Part shown: positions 33,526-42,149 of the stretch, in pieces
Numbering within the stretch: position 1 is the stretch's first letter
Layout: each line of letters opens with the position of its first letter
NCBI RefSeq assembly: GCF_009299835.1
Contig: NZ_VKCZ01000006.1
Coordinates: 111,625-175,624 of the forward strand
Reading direction: 5' to 3'
Source of the DNA: Microlunatus speluncae
Lineage (GTDB): Bacteria; Actinomycetota; Actinomycetes; Propionibacteriales; Propionibacteriaceae
Length of the DNA stretch: 64,000 nt
Position numbers and translations under genes: made by a program
The notes under the pieces: generated by a model
What the model saw: the letters and a program-made list of their open reading frames with translations, nothing else
Databases searched by the model: none
What the model was told of the DNA's origin: nothing

Positions 33526-34158
33526 TCAGTCGAAGTTGATCGACTCGGTGCGCTCGCGCTTGATTTCGAAGAAGTACGGGAGCGACGCCAGCTTGACCGT
33601 GGCGTCCCAGAGTTCACCGGCCTCCTCGCCGCGCGGGATCCGGGTGATCACCGGGCCGAAGAAGGCGACGCCGTTGACGTGGATCGTCGGCGTGCCGACA
33701 CCCTTGCCGACCTTGTCCATGCCCTCGTGGTGGCTGGCCCGGATCTCCTTGTCGTATTCGGTCGAGCTCGCGGCCTCGGCCAGGTCGGCCGGCAGCCCGA
33801 CCTCCGCCAGCGACTCCGCGATCACCGACTCGATGTCCTTGTTCTGCTGCTTGTGGATCCGGGTGCCGTACGCGGTGTACAGCGGGCTGAGGATCTCCTC
33901 GCCCTTCAGCCGGGCGGCGGCGATGGCGACCCGCTGGTAGGACCAGCCGCGTTGCACGCCCTGGCGGTAGTCCTCGGAGACCTCGGTGTCCTCGTTCAGG
34001 ACGGCCAGGCTCATCACGTGGAAATGGGTCTCGATGTCGCGGACCTTCTCGACCTCGAGGATCCAGCGCGAAGTGACCCAGCAGAACGGACAGAGAGGAT
34101 CGAACCAGAAGTCGGCGCGGTCGCGAGAAGCAGATTCACTCACCGTGGTATCAGTCAC
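33526..34158 (-). CDS. Mycothiol-dependent nitroreductase/DsbA-like thioredoxin-fold protein (Rv2466c family)
   Basis: A 210-residue thioredoxin-fold protein with the active-site block ADFWFDPLCPFCWVTSRWIL (CxxC = CPFC) and the conserved blocks FHVMSLAVLNED, SHHEGMDKVG, GTPTIHVNGVAFFGPV and IPRGEEAGELWDA. The family member Rv2466c of M. tuberculosis uses mycothiol to reduce nitro compounds and defends against oxidative stress. The start is uncertain: GTG at 34158 or 34143, both without a clear ribosome site; a further upstream GTG at 34215 would overlap the divergent treY start. Confidence 0.9.
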   Translation of the reverse strand: MTDTTVSESASRDRADFWFDPLCPFCWVTSRWILEVEKVRDIETHFHVMSLAVLNEDTEVSEDYRQGVQRGWSYQRVAIAAARLKGEEILSPLYTAYGTRIHKQQNKDIESVIAESLAEVGLPADLAEAASSTEYDKEIRASHHEGMDKVGKGVGTPTIHVNGVAFFGPVITRIPRGEEAGELWDATVKLASLPYFFEIKRERTESINFD

Positions 34159-34208
34159 GTAGTACCGCAACCGGGCGGCGCTTGGGCCTATTCCCGTAGG
34201 CTCGCGGA

Positions 34209-36458
34209 GTGACACCGAGCTCGACGTACCGCCTGCAGATCCGGCCCGGCTTCACCCTCGATGATGCCGCCCGGCTGGTCGACTATCTGGCCGACCTCGG
34301 CGTCGGCGCGGTCTACCTGTCGCCGCTGCTCAAGTCGACCACCGGCTCCGATCATGGCTACGACACCACCGATCCGACCCGGATCGACCCGGCCCGGGGC
34401 GGCGAGGAGGGTTGGCAGGCGCTGCTCGCCGCGGCCCGTGGGCGTGGCCTCGGCGTCGTCGTCGACATCGTGCCCAACCATCTCGGGATCGCCGTGCCGC
34501 ACGAGAATCCGGCCTGGTGGGACGTGCTGCGACTGGGCCGGGCGTCGGCGTACGCCGCCTGGTTCGACATCGACTGGGCCGCGGGGCCGATCATGCTGCC
34601 GGTGCTCGGCGACGAGGGCGAGCTCGAGCTGGTCGACGGCGAACTGCGCTACTACGAGCACCGCTTCCCGCTGGCGCCGGACAGTTGGCAGGACGGCGAC
34701 GACCCGGCCGCCGTTCATGATCGCCAGCACTACCGGCTGATCCACTGGTCCCGCGGTGATCATGAACTGACCTACCGGCGGTTCTTCACGATCACCACCC
34801 TGGCCGGAGTCCGGGTCGAGGACGAGGAGGTCTTCCGGGCCACCCACGCCCGGGTCGCCGGCTGGGTCACCGAGGGGATCGACGGGCTGCGGATCGATCA
34901 CCCGGACGGGCTGGCCGATCCGACCGGCTATCTCGAGCAACTCCGCCGACTGGCGCCCGAGGCGTGGATCGTGGTGGAGAAGATCTTGGAGCCGGGCGAG
35001 CAACTGCCGGCCGAGTGGCCGGTCGCCGGCAGCACCGGCTACGACGCCCTGGCCGAGATCAACCAGGTGTTGCTGGACCATGATCAGGAGAACTGGCTGG
35101 ATGCCCTGTATCGCCGGCTCACCGGCGACCAGGCGACGGCCGCCGAGCACCTCGAGCGCGGCAAGCGGCAGGTCGCGGACACGCTGTTCCGGGCCGAGCG
35201 GCGACGGCTGGCTCGGCTGGTCCCGGAGCTGGAGCAGGCGGGCGACGCGTTGGCCGAGATCGCGATCGCGTACGACGTCTATCGGTCCTATCTGCCGATC
35301 GGTGCCGACCGGCTCGATCGCGCCGTGGTGCTCGCCGCCCGCCGCCGGCCGGAGCTGGCCCGGACCCTGGCGGCGCTGCTGCCGCGGCTGCGCGACCCCG
35401 CTGACGAGCTGTCGGTACGGCTGCAGCAACTGGCCGGGGCGGTGATGGCCAAGGGCGTCGAGGACACCGCCTACTACCGCTACAGCCGGTTCGCCGGCGG
35501 CAATGAGGTCGGCGGTGATCCGGCCACCTTCGGCAGTCGGATCGTGGAGTTCCACGCCGCGCAGGAGCACCGGCAGACGTGGACCCCGCGGTCCATGACG
35601 TCGTTGTCGACGCACGACACCAAGCGCGGCGAGGACGTCCGGGCCCGGCTGGCGGTACTGCCCGAACTGGGGACGCACTGGGCCGAGTTCGCCGCGACGT
35701 TCCTCGACGCCACCGGCCTGGAGAACCGGCGGTTCGGCTATCTGCTGGCGCAGACGCTGGCCGGGACCGGTCCGATCGAGCGGGACCGGCTGCTGGCGTA
35801 CGCGCAGAAGGCGGCCCGGGAGGCCGCCGAGGAGACCGGCTGGACCCGGGTCGACCAGGAGTACGAGAGCCGGGTCGCGGCCGCGGTCGAGCTGGCTTAC
35901 GACGACCCCGGTCTCCGGGCGGCCTGGGACCGGCTGGAGGCCATGATCATCGAGCCCGGCCGGTCCAACGCCCTGGCCGCGAAGCTGCTCCAGTTGACCG
36001 CCCCCGGCATCCCGGATGTCTATCAGGGAACGGAACTGTGGCAGGACTCGCTGGTCGATCCGGACAACCGCCGACCGGTCGACTTCACCGAGCGGGCCCG
36101 GCTGCTCGCCGGATTCGATCAGCCGCCGGCGATCGACGACAGCGGCGCGGCCAAGCTCTGGATCACTCGTGCCGCCCTGACCCTGCGCCGCGCGGAGCCC
36201 GGCCGGTTCACCGGCTACCGCCCGATGTTCGCCGACGGCCCGGCCGGCTGGCATCTGATCGGCTTCGACCGCGGCGGCGCGATCACTCTGGCCACCCGAC
36301 TCCCGGTCGGCCTGGCCGAGCTCGGCGGCTGGGCCGAGACGTCGGTCGAGTTGCCGACGGCGGTCACCGACCGGCTCACCGGCCGGCACCATCCCGCGGG
36401 CCGGGCCGAGCTGGGCCGGCTGTTGGCGAGCTACCCGGTCGCCCTGCTCGCCCCCTGA
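34209..36458 (+). CDS. treY: Maltooligosyl trehalose synthase
   Basis: A 749-residue GH13 enzyme that converts the reducing end of maltooligosaccharides to a trehalose unit. Family blocks: TYRLQIRPGFTLDDAARLVDYL at the N-terminus (seen as TYRLQIRPGFTLDD), HGYDTTDPTRIDP, VDIVPNHLG, the nucleophile region GLRIDHPDGL, the acid in IVVEKIL, and MTSLSTHDTKRGEDVRAR. Length matches TreY (~700-780). The GTG start overlaps the spacer with the divergent nitroreductase-like gene. TreZ and TreX, its usual partners, are not in the window. Confidence 0.95.
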   Translation: MTPSSTYRLQIRPGFTLDDAARLVDYLADLGVGAVYLSPLLKSTTGSDHGYDTTDPTRIDPARGGEEGWQALLAAARGRGLGVVVDIVPNHLGIAVPHENPAWWDVLRLGRASAYAAWFDIDWAAGPIMLPVLGDEGELELVDGELRYYEHRFPLAPDSWQDGDDPAAVHDRQHYRLIHWSRGDHELTYRRFFTITTLAGVRVEDEEVFRATHARVAGWVTEGIDGLRIDHPDGLADPTGYLEQLRRLAPEAWIVVEKILEPGEQLPAEWPVAGSTGYDALAEINQVLLDHDQENWLDALYRRLTGDQATAAEHLERGKRQVADTLFRAERRRLARLVPELEQAGDALAEIAIAYDVYRSYLPIGADRLDRAVVLAARRRPELARTLAALLPRLRDPADELSVRLQQLAGAVMAKGVEDTAYYRYSRFAGGNEVGGDPATFGSRIVEFHAAQEHRQTWTPRSMTSLSTHDTKRGEDVRARLAVLPELGTHWAEFAATFLDATGLENRRFGYLLAQTLAGTGPIERDRLLAYAQKAAREAAEETGWTRVDQEYESRVAAAVELAYDDPGLRAAWDRLEAMIIEPGRSNALAAKLLQLTAPGIPDVYQGTELWQDSLVDPDNRRPVDFTERARLLAGFDQPPAIDDSGAAKLWITRAALTLRRAEPGRFTGYRPMFADGPAGWHLIGFDRGGAITLATRLPVGLAELGGWAETSVELPTAVTDRLTGRHHPAGRAELGRLLASYPVALLAP

Positions 36459-36938
36459 TCAGGCCCCGTCGCGCGCGTCCCGGAGCTGCTGCCATTCCCG
36501 CACCAGCTCCGGCGTCCGCTCGGCGATGAAGGCGAAGAAGTCGCGGGTCTCGGCCAGCCGACGGCCGGGGGCGGTTTTCGGACCGACCGCGCGGACGCCG
36601 CGCTCGAGTTCGGCGGCCAGCCGTTCGTAGACCGGGTTTCGGGAGATCACCGCTTCGTACCAGTGATCACCGCCGAGCGAGTACGAATCCAGTCGATCAC
36701 CGGGATTGCGGGTCTTGATCAGGAACCCGGACTGGATCAGTGCCCGGCCTGCCCCGCTGATCGCGGCCGGGCTCACCTGCAACGTCTCGGTCAGTTCGGG
36801 CACGGTGCTGCTGCCCGACTCCGACGACAGGACCGCGGCGAGCATCCGGGCCGCCATCCGCTGCAGCCCGGAGCCGGCGAGCACCAGGGCCAGGCCCTCG
36901 ATGAACTCGTTCCGAGCACCGTCCCCCGCTGTCGCCAT
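36459..36938 (-). CDS. GbsR/MarR-family regulator linked to ABC exporter
   Basis: A 159-residue winged-helix protein: VPELTETLQVSPAAISGAGR is the recognition region and the wing is SGFLIKTRNPGDRLDSY. The C-terminal part is helical (VYERLAAELERGV, AETRDFFAFIAERTPELV). ATG at 36938 is eight bases from GAGGGG and is preferred over one at 36944. It is the last gene of the exporter operon, 42 bases after the permease, and probably represses the operon through the 11-base inverted repeat at its promoter. It is convergent with treY, the two stop codons being adjacent. Confidence 0.85.
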   Translation of the reverse strand: MATAGDGARNEFIEGLALVLAGSGLQRMAARMLAAVLSSESGSSTVPELTETLQVSPAAISGAGRALIQSGFLIKTRNPGDRLDSYSLGGDHWYEAVISRNPVYERLAAELERGVRAVGPKTAPGRRLAETRDFFAFIAERTPELVREWQQLRDARDGA

Positions 36939-36980
36939 CGCCATCTCCCCTCACTCGGTTCGGTTGCCCGCACCCTATCC

Positions 36981-38639
36981 TCAAGCCGGCCGGATATCCC
37001 GGCGACGCAACACCAGCAGGCCGACGGTCGCCAGCGCCACGGTGATCAACACCAGCACGATCAGTGGGGTCAGCTGCAGCGTCGCACCGGTGATGATCTT
37101 GCTGACATAGGCGAACGGGATCACCGCGTTGGCGACGGCATAACGCAACCCGATGATCGGGCCGAGGCTCTCGCCGAACACGTTGACGAAGACCCAGGCG
37201 GCCCAGCCGACGGCGACCGCGATCCGCGGCAGCACTCCGATGGCGAACATGATCACCCCTGCCAGCACCCAGATCGCGGGGATCTGGATCGCCGCCGCCG
37301 CGAGCACCCGGCCGACCTGGACCGGGCCGGTGCCCGAGGTGACGCCGTAGCTCAGCCCGGCCGCCAGCCCGCTGACGGTCATGATCACCGCCGTGCCGGC
37401 CAGGGCGATGATCAGGTGTGCGCCGGCCCAGCGCAGCCGGCTGATCGTGGTCGACAGGGTGAGCTCGGCCAGCCCGTTGCTCTCCTCGGCCCGGACCCGG
37501 GCCAGCACCAGGACCGGATAGAGCGCCACCGTGCCGGCGATCGAGACGATGATCATCCAGACGAAGGTGTCGGCGATCGAAGCGCCGGGATGATCCGCGT
37601 ACCGGTTGAGGAACTCGGTCACCTGCGGGCCGCCGCGGTCGGCGAGCTCCGGCATCCCCGCCGCGACGCCCGCGGTGGCGAGCGCCAGCGCGCCGCAGGC
37701 GGCCAGCCAGCCGGCCAGGAAGCCACGCTGCAATCGCCAGGCCAGGCCGAACGGGCCTGCGAGGCCGGGAGCCGCGGCATCCGGGCCCGGCCGGGGCCTG
37801 ATCACGCCCGACCCGAGGTCCCGCCGGTCGGCCATCCGGGCCGCAAGCGCGACGCCGGCCGCGCCGACCAGCAACGGCAGCACCAGCACCAGGCCCTGCT
37901 CGTCACCGTACGGTGCCACCAGATGGCTCCACCCGGTGAAGGACAACCAGCGCAGGCCGAGCAGCCCGCTGCCGTCGGCGACGAATCTGGTCAGGTAGGC
38001 CAGGCCGAGCACCACGGCCGCGATCACGGTGGCCCCGCGGGACCGCTCGGTCAGCTGCGCCGTGATCACCGCCAGCACGGTGGCCACGCTGCCGGCCGAC
38101 GCGATCGCCGCGGCGAACGCCACGCTGCCGACCACGTCGGTGCCCAACGTGATCATGCCCAGCCCGATCAGACCCGCCGCGGCGACCACCACGATCAGGC
38201 CGATGATCAACCCGGACAGCCAGGAGGCGTGCCGGCCGACCGTGCTCGCCCTGATCAACTCCAGTCGCCCGGTCTCCTCCTCGGCCCGGGTCTGCCGGAT
38301 CACGATCAGGATCGCGATCAGCGACACCAGCAGATAGAGGATGTCGCCGATCTTCCACACCACCAGGGCGCCGAGCGAGTCGCCCTGCAACTGGCCGGTG
38401 AACGCCGTCAGGGCGGCGTTGCCGCCCACCTCCGCGGCGAACTCCCGGCGGGCGGTGTCGGTCGGGAAGGTCCGCGCGTACTGCAGCGCGGTGCCGATGC
38501 CGAGCAGCACCAGGAACAGCACCGCGCCGATCACCAGCCCCCGGTTGCGCCGCAGGCCGAGCCGGACCGCGAAGCCCGTGCCCTCGAGCCCGCCGTCCGC
38601 CGGTCCCCGGCGCACCGAGCGGACCGCCGGCGCGGTCAT
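36981..38639 (-). CDS. Large ABC exporter permease with two six-helix halves
   Basis: A 552-residue protein with about twelve membrane segments in two similar halves. Each half has the motif RAEE(T/S)xGxx[22 protein letters not shown] in the first, [20 protein letters not shown] in the second, marking an internal duplication. Such proteins pair with one ATPase to export polyketides or other antibiotics (the TioA/OleC-like exporter group). The ATG overlaps the ATPase stop by four bases. Confidence 0.88.
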   Translation of the reverse strand: MTAPAVRSVRRGPADGGLEGTGFAVRLGLRRNRGLVIGAVLFLVLLGIGTALQYARTFPTDTARREFAAEVGGNAALTAFTGQLQGDSLGALVVWKIGDILYLLVSLIAILIVIRQTRAEEETGRLELIRASTVGRHASWLSGLIIGLIVVVAAAGLIGLGMITLGTDVVGSVAFAAAIASAGSVATVLAVITAQLTERSRGATVIAAVVLGLAYLTRFVADGSGLLGLRWLSFTGWSHLVAPYGDEQGLVLVLPLLVGAAGVALAARMADRRDLGSGVIRPRPGPDAAAPGLAGPFGLAWRLQRGFLAGWLAACGALALATAGVAAGMPELADRGGPQVTEFLNRYADHPGASIADTFVWMIIVSIAGTVALYPVLVLARVRAEESNGLAELTLSTTISRLRWAGAHLIIALAGTAVIMTVSGLAAGLSYGVTSGTGPVQVGRVLAAAAIQIPAIWVLAGVIMFAIGVLPRIAVAVGWAAWVFVNVFGESLGPIIGLRYAVANAVIPFAYVSKIITGATLQLTPLIVLVLITVALATVGLLVLRRRDIRPA

Positions 38640-39565
38640 CGGGCCGCTCCCACAGGGAGTTCGGTCCGGTAGTGCTGCAGGAACAGGTCTTCCAGGCTCG
38701 GCGGGCTGCTGACCAGGCTGCGCACCCCGGCGGCGGCCAGCACGCCGAGCAACTCGCTCAGTCCGTTCGGGTCGACCTGGCAGCTGATCATGGTGCCGTC
38801 GCGGCGGACCTCGTGCACGCCGACGATTCGGTCCAGGTCCGGCAGCGGGCCGGTCAACTCGGCGGTGACCGTCGTCCGGGTCAGGTGCCGCAGCTCGGCC
38901 AGCGTGCCGGACTCGACGGTGCGGCCGGAGCGGATGATCGTGACCCGGTCGCACAGCGCCTCCACCTCGGACAGGATGTGCGACGACAGCAGCACCGTCC
39001 GGCCGGCGGCGCGCTCCTCCCGGATGCACTCGGTGAACACCGCCTCCATCAGCGGGTCGAGCCCGGAGGTCGGCTCGTCCAAGATCAACAGATCGACCTT
39101 GGCCGCAAGCGCGGCGATCAGCGCGACCTTCTGCCGATTGCCCTTGGAATAGGTCCGGCAGCGCTTCCGCAGATCGAGGTCGAAGCGCCGGACCAGCTCG
39201 GCCCGGCGACCCGGATCGAGCCCGCCGCGCAGCCGGCCGAGCAGATCGATCACCTCACCGCCGGTCAGGTTGGGCCACAGCGCCACATCCCCGGGCACGT
39301 ACGCGAGCCGCCCGTGCAACGCCGTCGCGTCCTGCCACGGGTCCCCGCCGAAGAGCCGTACCGTCCCGTGATCAGCCCGGATCAGACCGAGCAGAACCCT
39401 GATGGTGGTGGACTTCCCGGCACCGTTGGGGCCGAGGAAGCCGTGCACTTCGCCCGATCGGACGGTCAGGTCGAGGCCGTCCAGGGCCATACTGACGCCG
39501 TAGGCCTTGGACAGGCCGGCGATCTCGATGGAGTTACTCACTCCTCGAGCGTACACAGTATTCAT
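38636..39565 (-). CDS. ABC exporter ATPase
   Basis: A 309-residue ATPase: Walker [18 protein letters not shown], a signature variant [15 protein letters not shown] (SKGN instead of SGGQ), Walker [13 protein letters not shown], and switch His [12 protein letters not shown] ~80-residue C-terminal domain follows. The ATG at 39565 lies within the operator region and has no ribosome site, so the transcript may be leaderless; a GTG at 39541 is the alternative. First gene of the operon ATPase-permease-GbsR. Confidence 0.9.
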   Translation of the reverse strand: MNTVYARGVSNSIEIAGLSKAYGVSMALDGLDLTVRSGEVHGFLGPNGAGKSTTIRVLLGLIRADHGTVRLFGGDPWQDATALHGRLAYVPGDVALWPNLTGGEVIDLLGRLRGGLDPGRRAELVRRFDLDLRKRCRTYSKGNRQKVALIAALAAKVDLLILDEPTSGLDPLMEAVFTECIREERAAGRTVLLSSHILSEVEALCDRVTIIRSGRTVESGTLAELRHLTRTTVTAELTGPLPDLDRIVGVHEVRRDGTMISCQVDPNGLSELLGVLAAAGVRSLVSSPPSLEDLFLQHYRTELPVGAAR

Positions 39566-39583
39566 AGTTTTGTGAATACTGTG
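39554..39583. promoter_or_regulatory. Operator: CACAGTATTCA inverted repeat at the exporter promoter
   Basis: CACAGTATTCA and TGAATACTGTG are perfect 11-base arms around eight bases (TAGTTTTG). The site is very AT-rich for this genome and overlaps the start codon of the exporter ATPase. The GbsR-type protein at the end of the operon is the obvious candidate ligand. Confidence 0.75.
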
Positions 39584-39600
39584 AATTGATCTTGCGGAGC

Positions 39601-41715
39601 TCAGAACGCGGCCAGCAGGCCCTCCGTCCGGACCGACCACCCGGCCGGGAAGCCCGGCGCGGCGCGCTCGGGGCCGCCATCCCAGCCGGCAGCCATCAGC
39701 GCCACCGCGGCCAGCAGGCCTCCGTTGCCGGGCAGATACAGCGGCAACGAGTCGGTCTGCCGGTTGTGCCCGTTGATCAAGGTCTCGTTCTTGTGCCGGT
39801 CGGCGAGCAGGGCGTCGACCGCGGCGTCCGGTCGACCGAGCCGGGCGGCGCACATCGCGATCACCGGATAGTCCCAGCCCCAGGTGCTGGACCAGTCCCA
39901 GTCGGCCAGCACGTCGTCCAGCGTCGCCGCCATGATCACCGGATCGATCTTGGTCGTCTGCGGCAGCACGCCCAGGGCGCAGAGCATCGACGGATGATCG
40001 GTGCGGATCGTGTACGGGTCGACCTCGATCGCCGGATAGATCCCGTCCCGCGGCGCCGGTGCGATGATCTTGTCCGCGACCTCGCGCCAGCGGGCCGGCA
40101 CCGACCGGCCGAGCCGCTGCTGCCAGCGGCACGCGACGTCGAGCGCCCAGTGCCAGTAGACGAGTTCGTAGGTGGGGTTCCACAGTCGGGCCCGGATCCC
40201 GCCGTAACTCTCCTGGGCCGGGATCAGCGGCGGCCCGAGCTCGTATCCGCGATCGGTCGGCACCGCCAGGTCGGCCATGAACTCGGCGCTGGCGAAGACG
40301 ATGTCGGCGAACTCCTCCAGCACCGCCCGCTGCCGGTCCGGATCGGCACCGGTCGCGGCGTGGGTGAGCTCGGCCAGATGGATCGGATGCGGCTGTTGCC
40401 AGATCAGGAACGGCCCGATCGAGCTCGGCGCCTCGCGGCCGTCCGGCCCGACCTGTTTCGGCCAGCGGGCGCCGACGTAGCCCTGGACCGCGGCCAGCTC
40501 GCGCGCCGCCGGCAGGGCGCCGTGATACCAGCGCAGGCTGCGCAGCAACAGCTCCGGCCGACCCCACATCGGGAAGTGCGCGCTGTGCCACCAGTGCATC
40601 TCGAGATGAAACTTGCCCCGCCAGGAGTTGCAGATCAGCCCGGTCTCGGCCGGCGGCAGCGAGCCCGCGCTGATCGCCGTCAGATACTGCGAGAGCACGA
40701 CGCGACGCTCGATCTCGGCGGCCCGCGGATCGTCGGTGCCGGACAGGTCGACCGCGCCGCCGCTGCGCCAGAAGGCGGCCCAGGATTCGGCGCCGCGCTC
40801 CGCGACCTCGGCGAACTCGGGCACCGGACCGGCGACCGGGCCCGGCGTGAACCAGGCGCGCAGCTCCAGCGCCCCGGAATGATCATGGTCGAGCCGCAGC
40901 GCGTGCCGGCCGGTCGGTCGCAGCGCCGCCCCGGCGGTCGCGGCCAGCCGGACCTGGTAGGCGGTGCCGTCGACCCACCGCCGGGCGGTCCAGCCGTCGG
41001 GCTCGGTGATCAACTCGGTGCGGTGCCGGTCCGGCGTCTCCCAGTCGGCGGAGCGGTGCCAGTCTTCGCTGCCGTACGGAAAACTGAGCTGGACCGCGAG
41101 CACACCGGCGGCCAGCGCGGTCGACTCGATCCGGAAGCCCACCAGATCCCGGTCCGGATCGCAGGCCGTGATCACCGAGACCCGGTGACCGGCCACCGTG
41201 AACGCGCTGCGCAGCTCGCCGCGCCACAGGTCCAGCACCTGTTCGGCGTCCTCGAGTTCTTCCGGACGCAGCGGCTCACCGGCCGGGACACGATCGGTCC
41301 GGATCAGGCCGATCATCCCGAGGTGCAGCCGGTGCGGATTGGCCCGCAGCCACAGATCCCGGTCGTTGGTGCCGTGCTCGGTCCCACCCTGCACCGCCCC
41401 GCTCTGATCGACGTAGCGGACCGGCCCGCGCGGGGTCCGGTAGCTGATCATCGCGTCTTCGATCCGGTACGGCTCCGCGGCCGGGGTCGCATGCCAACCC
41501 CAGTGGCTCATCGTGCCCAGCAGCGTCCCGTCCCGCGCCTCCGGGTCCCGCGGGCCGACCGGGTAGTGGTCGGGGAAGCTCTGCAGCCCGGTCAGGTCGG
41601 CGGTGAAGCAGAACTCCCCGTTGCCGACGGTCAGCGGCGATCGCGGATCCGCGGTCCGCAGCACCACCCGGTGCCGCCGCACCAGAGCCTGCCGATCGAT
41701 CGGCGCGTCGGCCAT
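39601..41715 (-). CDS. Six-hairpin glycosidase-like protein (GH65-related)
   Basis: A 704-residue cytoplasmic-looking enzyme without a signal peptide. The N-terminal half is a beta-sandwich ([20 protein letters not shown]) and the C-terminal half an (alpha/alpha)6-like domain with [29 protein letters not shown] (a possible catalytic Glu) and [16 protein letters not shown]. This two-part build and the WH-rich block resemble GH65 and related clan GH-L enzymes. The linkage it cleaves is unknown. A LacI-like site lies 20 bases upstream. It is separated from the arabinofuranosidase by a palindrome but is in the same direction. Confidence 0.75.
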   Translation of the reverse strand: MADAPIDRQALVRRHRVVLRTADPRSPLTVGNGEFCFTADLTGLQSFPDHYPVGPRDPEARDGTLLGTMSHWGWHATPAAEPYRIEDAMISYRTPRGPVRYVDQSGAVQGGTEHGTNDRDLWLRANPHRLHLGMIGLIRTDRVPAGEPLRPEELEDAEQVLDLWRGELRSAFTVAGHRVSVITACDPDRDLVGFRIESTALAAGVLAVQLSFPYGSEDWHRSADWETPDRHRTELITEPDGWTARRWVDGTAYQVRLAATAGAALRPTGRHALRLDHDHSGALELRAWFTPGPVAGPVPEFAEVAERGAESWAAFWRSGGAVDLSGTDDPRAAEIERRVVLSQYLTAISAGSLPPAETGLICNSWRGKFHLEMHWWHSAHFPMWGRPELLLRSLRWYHGALPAARELAAVQGYVGARWPKQVGPDGREAPSSIGPFLIWQQPHPIHLAELTHAATGADPDRQRAVLEEFADIVFASAEFMADLAVPTDRGYELGPPLIPAQESYGGIRARLWNPTYELVYWHWALDVACRWQQRLGRSVPARWREVADKIIAPAPRDGIYPAIEVDPYTIRTDHPSMLCALGVLPQTTKIDPVIMAATLDDVLADWDWSSTWGWDYPVIAMCAARLGRPDAAVDALLADRHKNETLINGHNRQTDSLPLYLPGNGGLLAAVALMAAGWDGGPERAAPGFPAGWSVRTEGLLAAF

Positions 41716-41734
41716 CACCCGTACTCCCGTTCTG

Positions 41735-41746
41735 GAAATCGCTTTC
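41735..41746. promoter_or_regulatory. LacI-family-like operator upstream of the GH65-related gene
   Basis: GAAATCGCTTTC is a near-palindrome with a central CG, matching the GAAANCGNTTTC pattern of LacI/CcpA-type sites. It lies 20 bases upstream of the start codon. The regulator is not in the window. Confidence 0.5.
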
Positions 41747-41914
41747 TTCCCAGACTTCCGCAGCGATGATCAAGGTGTCAAGTCACGATCCCCGTTTCGG
41801 AGCCGATCCGGCCGGACCTTTGGCCATTGGCCATCACCGATCACGAATGCTGAACTGCATCCCGACGAGCAACCGTTTTCTGATCATGGCCGATGACGGC
41901 AGTGAGGAACCTCG

Positions 41915-41989
41915 ATGACCACCGTGGCAGACCTGAACGGCGACGGCTACACCAACCTCGAGAACTACCTCCACTCCCGCGTCCACTGA
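41915..41989 (+). pseudogene. Remnant of a secreted polysaccharide lyase-like C-terminus (24 codons)
   Basis: An ATG-led frame encodes ADLNGDGYTNLENYLHSRV and ends in TGA. This calcium-loop tail (DxNGDGYTNLExYL) is the typical end of bacterial pectate lyase-like and similar secreted polysaccharide-degrading proteins. Nothing upstream in either frame continues the protein, so it is read as the last fragment of a deleted gene. Its stop codon forms the edge of palindrome D1. It supports the view that this locus deals with plant cell-wall glycans. Confidence 0.65.
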
Positions 41990-42149
41990 CCCGGGCTTTG
42001 GTGCGTTTCTCTACCTGTGGCGACAAATGACCCTGGTTCCGGGCGAAATCGGGATCGTTTCTCTACCTGTGTCGAGAAACGACCAGTCGCGGGGCGCTTC
42101 GCGGCGCATTTGTCGCCACAGGTAGAGAAACGCACCAGGCCCGGGTCAG
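41986..42149. repeat. Family D long palindrome D1 at convergent gene ends
   Basis: Left arm 41986-42029 and right arm 42107-42149 pair over 43 bases with one indel (GCTTTGG versus GCCTGG). Each arm ends in CTGACCCGGGC, which supplies the TGA stop codon of the plus-strand remnant on the left and of the GH51 gene on the right. Both arms contain GTTTCTCTACCTGTGGCGA; a third copy in the loop (42055-42082) makes its own TCGTTTCTC/GAGAAACGA hairpin. Confidence 0.85.

Noticed and set aside
36663..38672. A 669-codon plus-strand frame opposite the exporter permease
   Set aside because: Low-complexity Gln/Arg/Asp composition typical of the antisense of a GC-rich membrane-protein gene.
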